Source: a virus. Taken from it: DNA of 57,400 bases. Both the position numbers and the translations under genes were made by a program. A model generated the notes under the pieces. That model was not told the DNA's origin. It did no database searches and was given only the letters and a program-made list of their open reading frames with translations. Positions within the stretch are counted from its first letter, which is position 1; each line of letters begins with the position of its first letter. Below, piece by piece: positions 8,137-15,443 of the stretch. The stretch is from IMG/VR virus record IMGVR_UViG_3300018432_000015, positions 1-57,400 of that record. The stretch is one strand, 5' to 3'.

Positions 8137-8177
8137 ACTTCTATCGGAATTGAACAACACGCATACTGGAGATCGAG

Positions 8178-8384
8178 ATGAAAGTGATCAAGAACATCCT
8201 GAAAACCTGCAATCGAGCAGCCCGCGGGGAAGTCTCGAATGCCGACGCGCTGGCAGAAATCGATGCTCTGGCTCGCAACTTCTTGCTCGCGAAACTGAAC
8301 GCGCGAGCCGACCAACTGAAGGCCTCGTTGACCGAACAAGGAGTGGATGTCGACGAACTGTTCCGAAGACTCGAAAATAATTAG
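8178..8384 (+). CDS. Hypothetical small helical protein, 68 aa
   Basis: The ATG at 8178 follows the TACTGGAGA leader. The protein is almost entirely helical and charged (NADALAEIDALARNFLLAKL...), with no motif I recognise. It is the first gene of a series (8178, 8487, 8932, 9547, 9836) of small separately spaced genes, most with their own promoter or leader. This suggests early expression. A host-takeover role is possible but unsupported. Confidence 0.75.
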   Translation: MKVIKNILKTCNRAARGEVSNADALAEIDALARNFLLAKLNARADQLKASLTEQGVDVDELFRRLENN

Positions 8385-8393
8385 TGGCTGCTG

Positions 8394-8421
8394 TGGACAG
8401 CCGCTCACCGCAGTATAGAAT
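8394..8421 (+). promoter_or_regulatory. Sigma-70-type promoter (8487 gene)
   Basis: The -35 TGGACA (8394-8399), a 16-base spacer and the -10 TAGAAT (8416-8421). The leader TACTGGAGA (8471-8479) precedes the ATG at 8487. Confidence 0.6.
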
Positions 8422-8486
8422 TGACTCATCGGCAGGTCGCTCCGATTTTCAAAGCGACCAAGACGAACGATACTGGAGACTGAATC

Positions 8487-8840
8487 ATGGCCAAGAAAAC
8501 CGCAGCCCCGAAGACCACTGCTCCCGCCGCCGAGACGAAAGCGAAGAAAGCAAAGACAGCGCGACCTGCAGTCAATGCGAAAGTCGCATATGATGCGCGG
8601 AACCAGATCATCGGTGCCGTCGAGATGCTGCAAATTGCCGGTCTGTCGAAAATGGCGGAAACGATCAAGCGAATGTGCGTTCGACTCGAAGCGATCAGTG
8701 AAGCCGAGGCCAAACGAGCCGAGACGAAAACCACGAAGCTCACCGAGAAGTTCCTCAAGCTGGCCGAAGAGGCCGCAAAGAGCGGGCTCGACGTTCGCGA
8801 CTTGGTCACGCAAATCCGAGTCGGTGAAGGCAGCAAATAA
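8487..8840 (+). CDS. Basic Lys/Ala-rich N-terminus plus coiled-coil protein, 117 aa
   Basis: The first 35 residues are Lys/Ala/Pro/Thr-rich (KKTAAPKTTAPAAETKAKKA), like the disordered basic tails of histone-like or nucleic-acid-binding proteins. The rest is a charged helix and probable coiled coil (LEAISEAEAKRAETKTTKL). It has its own promoter and TACTGGAGA leader. It resembles the 175-residue product at 8932 in organisation (basic Ala/Pro N-terminus, coiled coil, short C-terminus), so the two may be diverged relatives. A DNA-organising role is possible. No family recognised. Confidence 0.78.
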   Translation: MAKKTAAPKTTAPAAETKAKKAKTARPAVNAKVAYDARNQIIGAVEMLQIAGLSKMAETIKRMCVRLEAISEAEAKRAETKTTKLTEKFLKLAEEAAKSGLDVRDLVTQIRVGEGSK

Positions 8841-8866
8841 AGCCGAAACGCTGCTCGGGCGGCGTT

Positions 8867-8888
8867 CGCGGGACATTACCTACCCGCG
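8867..8888 (+). terminator. Intergenic GC hairpin
   Basis: CGCGGG (8867-8872) pairs perfectly with CCCGCG (8883-8888) around a 10-base loop, between the genes at 8487 and 8932. No T-run follows, so it may act in RNA stability or attenuation rather than as a classic terminator. Confidence 0.4.
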
Positions 8889-8931
8889 CTGATGAGGCAG
8901 GTACCTCGCTGAACCACAAGGACTCCGAATC

Positions 8932-9459
8932 ATGGCCAAAGCCACCCCGACCGCTCCCGTCGCTCCTCGCGCCCCGTCGCCCGTCTCCGCGCCCGTCGCC
9001 GGCCAAGCGCCGTCTGCCCGACCCGGCACGACCGAGCTGAAGGCAAAGAAGGAGAAAATCGTTCGCGTGACTCACCCGGCTCTCTCGCCCGACGCTGAAG
9101 GCAAGCCGACGGTCCAGCTCGAAGCGATCCCGCAGGACTTCGACGCGAAGCTGCACAAGCCGATCCGCCGGAAGGACCTGAAGGACGAAACGCTCCACTT
9201 CGATCTGCAAATTCAACGGCTCGAGAAGAAAATCACGGACCTGCGCCGCCAGAAGGAAGAGTCGAAGCAGCTCGGCTCCGTGAAGGACCGCGCTTCGGCC
9301 AAGAAGCTTCTGGCTCTCCAGAAGCGGATGGACGAGGTCACGAAAACGCTCGAGGCTTCGGGCACGGACGTCACCGCGCTGCTCGCCATGCTGAAGGCGA
9401 AGCAGAGCGAGAAGGCCGTCGAGCCGACCGCCACCGACGCGACCACGCCCGCCGCCTAG
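8932..9459 (+). CDS. Ala/Pro-rich N-terminus plus coiled-coil protein, 175 aa
   Basis: The start ATG at 8932 follows CAAGGA. Residues 1-35 are Ala/Pro/Val-rich and low in complexity, followed by a basic stretch (KAKKEKIVR). Residues 95-155 form a strongly predicted coiled coil (LQIQRLEKKITDLRRQKEE). The tail is Ala/Thr-rich. Its design parallels the preceding 117-residue protein. Function unknown. A hairpin follows the gene at 9479-9507. Confidence 0.78.
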   Translation: MAKATPTAPVAPRAPSPVSAPVAGQAPSARPGTTELKAKKEKIVRVTHPALSPDAEGKPTVQLEAIPQDFDAKLHKPIRRKDLKDETLHFDLQIQRLEKKITDLRRQKEESKQLGSVKDRASAKKLLALQKRMDEVTKTLEASGTDVTALLAMLKAKQSEKAVEPTATDATTPAA

Positions 9460-9478
9460 CGCGACACGGATCAACCAC

Positions 9479-9507
9479 CCGCCGCTGGGTTTTTCGACCA
9501 GCGGCGG
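9479..9507 (+). terminator. Perfect 10-bp hairpin between genes
   Basis: CCGCCGCTGG (9479-9488) and CCAGCGGCGG (9498-9507) are perfectly complementary around the loop GTTTTTCGA. The only T-run is inside the loop and no U-tract follows the stem, so it is not a textbook intrinsic terminator. It could act as a transcription pause, RNA processing or stability element, or a protein-binding hairpin. Confidence 0.6.
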
Positions 9508-9546
9508 AGACTTGTTCCGCTTTGCACATCACAACGGAGGGATTCC

Positions 9547-9762
9547 ATGATCACGCGCATAACGATCGAACTGGCCGACGCGAAGTCGGCAAAAGAGTTC
9601 GGCAAAGAGGTGGCCGAATCGCTGGACGGGCTCGCCGCTGCCGTCGCGCAGATGACGACCGACAAGAAGACGGTCACGCTCTCTTGGGACGAGTCGCTCG
9701 ACCCGACGGAGCTCCTCGAGGCGATGACTTCGGCCATCGAGGAGATGGACTGGGAGTTCTAG
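9547..9762 (+). CDS. Hypothetical acidic protein, 71 aa
   Basis: The ATG at 9547 is preceded by GGAGGG. The pattern is a beta-strand (MITRITIELA), a helix (SAKEFGKEVAESLDGLAAAVAQM), a strand (KKTVTLSW) and an acidic helix ending DWEF. This looks like a small alpha/beta fold. No family recognised. A consensus promoter for the next gene begins right after its stop. Confidence 0.75.
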   Translation: MITRITIELADAKSAKEFGKEVAESLDGLAAAVAQMTTDKKTVTLSWDESLDPTELLEAMTSAIEEMDWEF

Positions 9763-9764
9763 TA

Positions 9765-9793
9765 TTGACTCCCGCTCTCTGACTTGATATAAT
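9765..9793 (+). promoter_or_regulatory. Near-consensus sigma-70 promoter (9836 operon)
   Basis: TTGACT (9765-9770), a 17-base spacer and a perfect TATAAT (9788-9793). The leader GCATACTGGAGG (9816-9827) precedes the ATG at 9836. It likely drives the long overlapping run of genes from 9836 to about 17.4 kb. Confidence 0.85.
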
Positions 9794-9835
9794 AGATCAC
9801 TGGACGGTTCCACTAGCATACTGGAGGGATTCCCG

Positions 9836-10207
9836 ATGGCAGAGCCCATCATGCGCGCGAGCGACTACGCCGCCGCTATCGAAGACCAAGTCACTTTGGT
9901 CCGCTACTATCGGTCTCTCGCGCAAAGTCGCGAGTCGACCGAACGACAGATCGCCGAGTTCCGGCAACGAGCTGCCGAGTTCAACGCTTCGGCGGATCGA
10001 CTCGCGGCACAGCTCAACGACGCGCCCGGCCTCGAAGCCCGCGCGGTCGCAGAGATCAAGCGACTCCGCGAGGGCCAAGGCCTGCTGAAGGTCGAGTCCG
10101 GACTCAAGGCCGTGAACAAGCTGGCCGATCAACTGGCCGACTTGGACCCGGCTGCGCTGGCAGCAGTCATCGCTCAGCTCGAGAAGCTGCAAGGAGGTGC
10201 GAAGTGA
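9836..10207 (+). CDS. Hypothetical helical protein, 123 aa
   Basis: First gene behind the strongest promoter of this region, with the leader GCATACTGGAGG. It is helical throughout, with a long charged coiled-coil-like middle (ESTERQIAEFRQRAAEFNASADRL in part) and hydrophobic heptads at the C-terminus (LADLDPAALAAVIAQLEKL). Its stop overlaps the next ATG by 4 bases. No motif recognised. Confidence 0.75.
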   Translation: MAEPIMRASDYAAAIEDQVTLVRYYRSLAQSRESTERQIAEFRQRAAEFNASADRLAAQLNDAPGLEARAVAEIKRLREGQGLLKVESGLKAVNKLADQLADLDPAALAAVIAQLEKLQGGAK

Positions 10208-10479
10208 AAGACATTTTGATCAGATGCGGCTCCACGAGGTGGGTGATCGACGTCGATCACAACGGCACGGTGTGGTTCGTGTTCAATCGGTCAGCCGCGT
10301 TCGCGATGAGCGAAGATGATGCCGCTGAGATCATTCGCAAGTACGGTCGTCGCTTTCCAAAGATGCGGGCGGAGCCGCGATGGTCTGACGAAGAGCTGGC
10401 AGATGCGCGGCGCAGCGTTGCTGAGTTCGTCGAGCTGTCCCGCGAGCACAACGACTGCGGGCGGGAGGAGCGAGAATGA
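10204..10479 (+). CDS. Hypothetical protein, 91 aa
   Basis: ATG overlaps the previous stop and its own stop overlaps the next gene, so it is translationally coupled. The N-terminal half is strand-rich (ILIRCGSTRWVIDVDHNGTVWFVF); the C-terminal half is a charged helix. I do not recognise a family. It lies immediately upstream of the SprT-like protease gene and may be expressed with it. Confidence 0.72.
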   Translation: MKDILIRCGSTRWVIDVDHNGTVWFVFNRSAAFAMSEDDAAEIIRKYGRRFPKMRAEPRWSDEELADARRSVAEFVELSREHNDCGREERE

Positions 10480-11306
10480 CCGCGCTCGACAAGAAAATGG
10501 ACCGCGTCGTGGTGCCCGGGCTAACCGGCGCCCGCAAAGTCTACGTCCTCAAGCACCTCGGCGACGAGCGCAAGTTCGTTGCCGGGTCCGATTATCAACA
10601 AGTGACGACCAGCGATGAGCTGGCGTCGGCACAGCACTTTGCATCACGACTCGCGGCCAGAGGGTTCACTCTGAACGCGGACAAAGACAAACTGTTTGGC
10701 TTCGTCGCCGCCGAGTGGGATGTCGTCCAGATCGAGCTCGTGCCCGAGGAGCCGAAGATCGAAGTGATCGACGGTCTGATGGTCGAGGACCCGGTCGAGT
10801 GCGCGCGGAAACTGTGCGACCTGCACTTCAAGTACGCGGACCGCGTCGCCGCGTGGGTGCGAAAGGCGACGAACTACGTCGGAGACTACTCGCCGCCGAA
10901 GATCGTCGTCACCGCGCGCCCGCAGATGAACTGGACCGGGCTCTACTCGCCGACGGATCACACGTGTCACTACGTGCTCCCGATGGCGATGCTGAATCTG
11001 GGCCGGCCAATGCAAGACTACGAGGAGACAGTCGCGCACGAGGTGGTGCACGCGTACCAGCGGCTGTTCGTCGGCCAGGACATTAGGTCAGGCCACGGCG
11101 GCGACTTCTACGCCATGATGAGGCACGCCGCCCTGTGGCCGACGAAGACACATACGCACGCGCCGCTGCCGGGCGAGTTCCAGAAGTGCATACTGCTGTT
11201 CAAGAAATTGCAGAAACCTATCGAGCGTCTCGCCGAGGGCGGGCTGCTCGCGTCGCTGCCGTGTCAGATCGTGACAGAAAAACTCAAGCGGAGAGGGATA
11301 CAATGA
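10476..11306 (+). CDS. SprT-like zinc metallopeptidase
   Basis: A 276-residue protein. Zinc ligands are visible as H188-E189-V-V-H192 in VAHEVVHAYQ, with the third ligand His207 in SGHGGDFYAMM. This HExxH...HGxxF arrangement is typical of SprT/Spartan-type metallopeptidases. Cellular relatives (Spartan/DVC1) cut DNA-protein crosslinks; bacterial SprT is poorly understood. In a phage replication operon beside ligase, ThyX and a nuclease, a role in removing proteins from DNA is plausible but inferred. The N-terminal 120 residues are not recognised. Overlaps at both ends support the frame. Confidence 0.82.
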   Translation: MTALDKKMDRVVVPGLTGARKVYVLKHLGDERKFVAGSDYQQVTTSDELASAQHFASRLAARGFTLNADKDKLFGFVAAEWDVVQIELVPEEPKIEVIDGLMVEDPVECARKLCDLHFKYADRVAAWVRKATNYVGDYSPPKIVVTARPQMNWTGLYSPTDHTCHYVLPMAMLNLGRPMQDYEETVAHEVVHAYQRLFVGQDIRSGHGGDFYAMMRHAALWPTKTHTHAPLPGEFQKCILLFKKLQKPIERLAEGGLLASLPCQIVTEKLKRRGIQ

Positions 11307-11566
11307 GACCTTGCGAAATCAACTGCATCAACGTCAGTCGCTACGCGCCCGGACACAATGATCCACGACGGGCGGGCAAGTGGTTCTGGGAGCTCATCGG
11401 ATCGGATGGGACGAGCTGGTCGATGTGCAAGCCGTTGAAGCAACTCAAGCGCGTCGTGATGGACGCTGAGACGTTCCGATGCTTTAGCGGGCTGCCGCTT
11501 CGTAGCAGTCAACCCGAAGCACTCGTGTTGATCGGCCAGTTCAAGAGAAAGGTGGTGGCGTCGTGA
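11303..11566 (+). CDS. Hypothetical protein, 87 aa
   Basis: The ATG at 11303 overlaps the SprT-like stop (ATGA) after GAGAGGG. The protein begins MRPCEINCINVSRYAPGH, includes aromatic-rich KWFWELIGSDGTSW and has no recognised motif. Four-base overlap with the next gene. Confidence 0.72.
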   Translation: MRPCEINCINVSRYAPGHNDPRRAGKWFWELIGSDGTSWSMCKPLKQLKRVVMDAETFRCFSGLPLRSSQPEALVLIGQFKRKVVAS

Positions 11567-11754
11567 AACTTCTCAACCCACGATACCTCGGCGACGGTGT
11601 CTACATCACACTGTTGCCCGAGCTCGACAGCGTCATGCTGACGACCGGCCATCATGACGAAATGAATCCACAGTGCGAGAACGTCATCATCTTAGGACAC
11701 GCGGAGTTCAGCAATATGTTGCAATACTTACGAGAGGCAGAGGTGATCAAGTGA
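11563..11754 (+). CDS. Hypothetical protein, 63 aa
   Basis: A small protein beginning KLLNPRYLGDGVYITLLPELDS and continuing with LTTGHH. The pattern LGDGVYI...LTTGxH is one I associate with small conserved phage proteins of unknown function. It is translationally coupled at both ends, with the ligase GTG overlapping its stop. Confidence 0.75.
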   Translation: MKLLNPRYLGDGVYITLLPELDSVMLTTGHHDEMNPQCENVIILGHAEFSNMLQYLREAEVIK

Positions 11755-12707
11755 AACTCAAATGTAAAGTGGCCGCGCCGGGCGTCGTCGCTCGGTATGC
11801 ACAGGTGAAATTAGATGGTCACTGGGTGAGAGTGTCCCGGGGCGGCGTCGACATCAAGGTCGAGACATCGCACCCGACGGACATCACCGATCAGCTACCA
11901 GAACACATCTACGCAGCGCTATGGGAGAACCTGCCGCGGCACTCGGTCGCGCTCGGCGAGCTGTGGGTCCCCGACAAGCCGGCCAGCTGTGTCAAGACGG
12001 CGCTGAAGGGAAAGTGGCCGGAGCTCCAGATCACGTTCTTTGCGCTCGAGCAAATGGCCCCATCGTCGACTCGGCACATCGAGATCATGCCGCTCGAGGA
12101 AGTGCGACAATGGTTCGATCACTACAAGCTCAACTTCGCGCCGTTCGAGGTCATCGACGCGGTCCCGGTCGAGCTAGGCGAGGGTCAGCTCGAGCACTAC
12201 CGAGCACGGGCTCGCAGCATGGGTATCGAAGGCTGGGTGCTGAAGACTGGCAATCTGACCGGATGGCACAAGCTGAAGTGCGAGAACTCGATCGACGTCG
12301 TCGTCACGGGCGTCAAAGACGCTAAAGACGGTAAGTATCTCGGCCAAGTGGGATCGCTGCTGGTGAGCGTCACCGGCGACGGCGGCTTGAACTGGAACGA
12401 AATCGCGGCGGTGTCCGGGATGACCGACCGCGAGCGACTGAACATCACGGAGAAGTACGACGAGCTCGCGAGCAGCATCATCGGCAAGGTCTGCGAGATC
12501 GAGTACCAGCGCATGGACGCGCAGGGCCGACTAAGACATCCAAGATTCAAGCGATGGCGCGACGACAAGCCGGCCAAAGAGTGCGGCGTGGACCAGGACC
12601 CGGACCTGGAGCGCCGCTACGCGCGAGGCATGCGATTCGTCGAGACCGAGCCGATCAAGTTCATGCAAATCACGCCAGGAGCAGAACATGACGCAGGGCA
12701 TCAATGA
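11751..12707 (+). CDS. ATP-dependent DNA ligase
   Basis: A 318-residue ligase. The GTG at 11751 is chosen because it overlaps the previous stop and places the catalytic motif at a normal distance. Motif I is K20-L-D-G (VKLDGHWVRV), with Lys20 the predicted AMP acceptor. Further motifs are ALGELW (motif III region), EGWVLK (motif IV) and WHKLK (motif V), followed by an OB-fold region with GKVCEIEYQR near the C-terminus. It seals nicks using ATP and matches compact phage ligases in length. A host ligase is not needed for replication if this works. Neighbours are nucleotide and DNA-metabolism genes. Confidence 0.92.
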   Translation: MKLKCKVAAPGVVARYAQVKLDGHWVRVSRGGVDIKVETSHPTDITDQLPEHIYAALWENLPRHSVALGELWVPDKPASCVKTALKGKWPELQITFFALEQMAPSSTRHIEIMPLEEVRQWFDHYKLNFAPFEVIDAVPVELGEGQLEHYRARARSMGIEGWVLKTGNLTGWHKLKCENSIDVVVTGVKDAKDGKYLGQVGSLLVSVTGDGGLNWNEIAAVSGMTDRERLNITEKYDELASSIIGKVCEIEYQRMDAQGRLRHPRFKRWRDDKPAKECGVDQDPDLERRYARGMRFVETEPIKFMQITPGAEHDAGHQ

Positions 12708-12948
12708 GGTCCTCGCTCTCGGAGCGCGCTGTAAGACTCACAAGATCACCGTCTCGATGACCGCGATATGGCCGCGCGGCGTCAAGACGACATTGACTGC
12801 CGAGCCACGCATGAAGTACCCACTCGGCGAACCTTACGTCGGTCACTTCACGATCTTCGAAGTGGAGGATCATATGGCCGACAAGCATGACGAGATGTTG
12901 AAGAAGCTCGTCATGGACATGGAGACAAAGCTATGCTGTGCGCGCTGA
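12688..12948 (+). CDS. Hypothetical protein, 86 aa
   Basis: ATG after CAGGAGCAG, overlapping the ligase end by 20 bases. Mixed alpha/beta pattern with a C-terminal Met/Lys-rich helix (ADKHDEMLKKLVMDMETKL). No family recognised. It overlaps the tiny membrane-protein gene at 12933. Confidence 0.65.
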   Translation: MTQGINEVLALGARCKTHKITVSMTAIWPRGVKTTLTAEPRMKYPLGEPYVGHFTIFEVEDHMADKHDEMLKKLVMDMETKLCCAR

Positions 12949-13058
12949 TGACGGGAGCGCTCGGGATCGCGGTGTTGATTTCGCTGCTCTTCACGATGGG
13001 ACGACACAAGGCGCGCAGACGGTCTGCGCGCTGGCTTCGCGACTTGGAGAAAAGATGA
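12933..13058 (+). CDS. Tiny membrane protein, 41 aa
   Basis: A short gene with GGAG eight bases before the ATG at 12933. One hydrophobic segment (residues 3-22, rich in L, I, V, A, G) is followed by a very basic tail (GRHKARRRSARWLRDLEKR). By the positive-inside rule the C-terminus should be cytoplasmic. Its TGA overlaps the ThyX ATG (ATGA), which supports its reality. It could be a small early inner-membrane protein. No known family. Confidence 0.6.
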   Translation: MLCALMTGALGIAVLISLLFTMGRHKARRRSARWLRDLEKR

Positions 13059-13930
13059 TGAGACCCAGGACTTTCTTGGTGGGAGTGACGCAGCCGGACT
13101 TCGTTGGGCTGCAAGCGTATCTCGATCACACGGATCAAAGCGAATTCATGTTCGAGATCAGCGAGTATTTGGCCGAGCGACCCGGCGACCCGCTGTGCCT
13201 CGTGTCTTTCTATGCGAAGCTCTGCTACAAGAGCCTCGTCGAGGGCAAGAACGCAAACGTGACGCGGGTACGCTCGATCGAAGACAACTTGATCGCGACG
13301 ATAAAGTCCGGCCACGGAAGCGTGTTCGAGCACGTGTGGCTGAACTTCGTCACGACGGGATGCTCACGAGTGTTCACGCACGAGCTGGTCCGGCACCGTG
13401 TTGGGACGGCGTTCTCGCAGACAAGCGGGCGCTACGTGGCGATCGACAAGATCGACTTGGTCTTGCCACCAGAGCTGGAGAACGACGAACAGATGCACAC
13501 TTGCCCGAATTGCCAAGGGCGTGGTCCGATGCAAGACATGTTGCCGTGCGAATGGTGTCATGATCGCAGCCAGATCACCGTCGCAGAGTACATCAACATC
13601 TGCAACGTCGCTCAGACGAACTCGCTCAAAACGCTGCGTGAGATGCTCATCAAGCCCGACATGCCATTTGCTGAGAAGAAGCGACTCACCAGCGCGATCC
13701 GGCGGCTCGCTCCGAACGGGCAGGACAATGAGATCGGCTGGTCGTGCAATGTGCGGTCGTTCCGGCACCTGCTGGAGCTGCGCACGTCGCTGGCAGCCGA
13801 GTGGGAGATTCGGCAAGTGTTCTTCGACGTCGCAAAGATAGTCACGCAGCGCTGGCCGATGATGATGTATGGCGTCACTCCAGGCGAAGAAGTCGACGGA
13901 GTGACCGAACTGAAAGGGCTCAGGATATGA
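13055..13930 (+). CDS. thyX: Flavin-dependent thymidylate synthase ThyX with zinc-knuckle insertion
   Basis: A 291-residue protein; start ATG 13055 (or 13058) after TTGGAGA. The ThyX signature is RHRVGTAFSQTSGRY (R113-H-R), preceded by a typical VFEHVWLNF and HELV. The enzyme makes dTMP from dUMP with FAD, NADPH and methylene-THF. Unusually, CxxC pairs at 150/153 and 165/168 (CPNC, CEWC) sit in a DnaJ-like loop shortly after the signature. This would add a zinc site that I do not know from standard ThyX. With a separate ThyX the genome does not need its TS homologue for dTMP. Overlaps genes on both sides. Confidence 0.9.
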   Translation: MMRPRTFLVGVTQPDFVGLQAYLDHTDQSEFMFEISEYLAERPGDPLCLVSFYAKLCYKSLVEGKNANVTRVRSIEDNLIATIKSGHGSVFEHVWLNFVTTGCSRVFTHELVRHRVGTAFSQTSGRYVAIDKIDLVLPPELENDEQMHTCPNCQGRGPMQDMLPCEWCHDRSQITVAEYINICNVAQTNSLKTLREMLIKPDMPFAEKKRLTSAIRRLAPNGQDNEIGWSCNVRSFRHLLELRTSLAAEWEIRQVFFDVAKIVTQRWPMMMYGVTPGEEVDGVTELKGLRI

Positions 13931-14202
13931 AGTGCTCAAAGTGCGGCGGGTTCGGGTCCGTCGGTGACAGTGCTGAGGAGTGCGAGGCGTGCGGCGGCGA
14001 CGGGCTCGCCACGGCTCGCGACCGGGCAGACGCGATGATTGAAGCGTTCAAAGACGAGCTTGTCGCGTTCAACGCAGAGGCGCTCAACGACAAAGTCGAC
14101 AAGCTGGCTGCCGCGTGCGCACTGGCTGGAGCGGAAGGGGTCATCACCGGGTTGGCAGCCAATGCCATCTCTCAACTGGAGGCACTCAAGAAATGCGCGT
14201 GA
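13927..14202 (+). CDS. Small protein with DnaJ-like zinc knuckles, 91 aa
   Basis: ATG after CAGGAT, overlapping the ThyX stop. The N-terminus has CSKCGGFG and CEACGGDG, a pair of CxxCxGxG knuckles, followed by an Ala/Leu-rich helical domain (NDKVDKLAAACALAGAEGVI). It resembles the 71-residue protein at 1432 and the zinc loop inside the adjacent ThyX. Possibly an adaptor for a partner protein; function unknown. GGAGG in its last codons serves the next gene. Confidence 0.75.
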   Translation: MKCSKCGGFGSVGDSAEECEACGGDGLATARDRADAMIEAFKDELVAFNAEALNDKVDKLAAACALAGAEGVITGLAANAISQLEALKKCA

Positions 14203-15443
14203 GTATCTACGAGCCCGATCCTCGAATCTGCGGCCCGGGCACCTGGGCGCGGCACTTGAGGCAAGGGTTCCGCGACCTCGGCCACGAGTGCGACGTGGTC
14301 ACGTTCACCCGCTTGGGCAAGCGCTCGCCCAACTGGGGCCGGATCGAGAAAGCGAAGGGCTCGTCGATGAGCTGCTCGCTGGTGCCCGACGTCTGTGCTA
14401 AGCTGGCCGAGGCGCACGACGTGCTGAACAGCTATGACTTGGTCGTCCTCGCTGACGTCAAGACATCGCCGTTGGACAATGCGGCGCTGAAAGACCCGAT
14501 GCTCGACGAACCGACGTACCTGACGGTGCTGCGGAAGACGCGGACCAAGTGGGCGTCGGCTCTGCACGAGCGATGGTACTTCGCGCCGCCCGATCCTGTT
14601 CCGCCCGGCGTGTCCGAGCGCAGCGGATCGCCGTTCATCAACGAATTGCTGGCACTCGACAGCTTCAGCGGTTTCGTCATGGCGCACTCTGCCGACTTCG
14701 ACAAGTACTGCGGGGCCTTGCAGCGATGCCGCAAGGTACTTCGGCCGCTCCCGTTCTCGTTGGAGCACTCTGAAGCGCAGGCAATGAAGCCGCGCGACCC
14801 ACTGACGTTCGCCGTGATCGGGCGCATGGTGCCGACCAAGCACCGGCACGTGACGAACGAGATGCTGACGCGCGGGATGTTGAAGAATGCTCACGCGCAC
14901 TACGGTGGAGGATGCGTCTGCACACACGGCCCGAGCGACACGTACGTCATGCAGGAGCGCCTCGGTCAGGATGGGTGGGCGACCGACTGGGGCGACGACG
15001 GCGTGCGGAAGACGAAGCCGTTCGAAGCTTGGCACGAGAACGGGAACGTCGTCGAATATCACGGCGCATACGTCGATCCGTACGAAGTGCTCCAGCACGC
15101 GCGATGCCACGTCGGGATTACCGACTGCGACTTCAGCGGCGGGCTGTTGGAGTTTGCCACGCTTGAGGCCATTGACTGCGGGTGCTTGCCGATCGTCACG
15201 CGGCCCTTTGTGCCCGACTTCGGCACCCAATGCGAACTGGGCGTGATCGAGCGCGAGTTCCGGAAGTTTGGCCACCGAGCTTGCAAAGACGAAAGCAATG
15301 CTCTCTACGAAGAGATGGCCGAGCTCGTCGCGGATGCTAGCAGACGGTGGGGCGCTGACGTGATTCAGCACAACCGCGAATGCATTCGCGTCGAAAATGA
15401 CCCGAGGGAACAGGCCAAGACACTCATTGAAGGAGCGCTTTGA
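14193..15443 (+). CDS. GT-B-type glycosyltransferase (GT4-like)
   Basis: A 416-residue protein; ATG 14193 follows GGAGG. The N-terminus (VSIYEPDPRICGPGTWARHL) resembles the first Rossmann half with the Gly-rich acceptor loop. The second half starts at LTFAVIGRMVPTKH and includes VEYHGAYVDPYEVLQHARC and the sugar-nucleotide region SGGLLEFATLEAIDCGCLPIV (GT4 pattern E-x7-E). A retaining glycosyltransferase is likely. The acceptor is unknown: glucosylation of modified bases, as T4 does to hydroxymethylcytosine, is attractive given the dCMP-type TS homologue, but modification of host surface or phage proteins cannot be excluded. Overlaps the CsrA-like gene by one base. Confidence 0.78.
   Translation: MRVSIYEPDPRICGPGTWARHLRQGFRDLGHECDVVTFTRLGKRSPNWGRIEKAKGSSMSCSLVPDVCAKLAEAHDVLNSYDLVVLADVKTSPLDNAALKDPMLDEPTYLTVLRKTRTKWASALHERWYFAPPDPVPPGVSERSGSPFINELLALDSFSGFVMAHSADFDKYCGALQRCRKVLRPLPFSLEHSEAQAMKPRDPLTFAVIGRMVPTKHRHVTNEMLTRGMLKNAHAHYGGGCVCTHGPSDTYVMQERLGQDGWATDWGDDGVRKTKPFEAWHENGNVVEYHGAYVDPYEVLQHARCHVGITDCDFSGGLLEFATLEAIDCGCLPIVTRPFVPDFGTQCELGVIEREFRKFGHRACKDESNALYEEMAELVADASRRWGADVIQHNRECIRVENDPREQAKTLIEGAL

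Noticed and set aside
7872-8177. Possible tRNA or small RNA in the gap after polA
   Set aside because: The short inverted repeats do not form a cloverleaf and there is no CCA or T-loop consensus.
14172-15371. 399-codon minus-strand frame opposite the glycosyltransferase
   Set aside because: No domain, no translation signal; the + strand gene has motifs and coupling on both sides.
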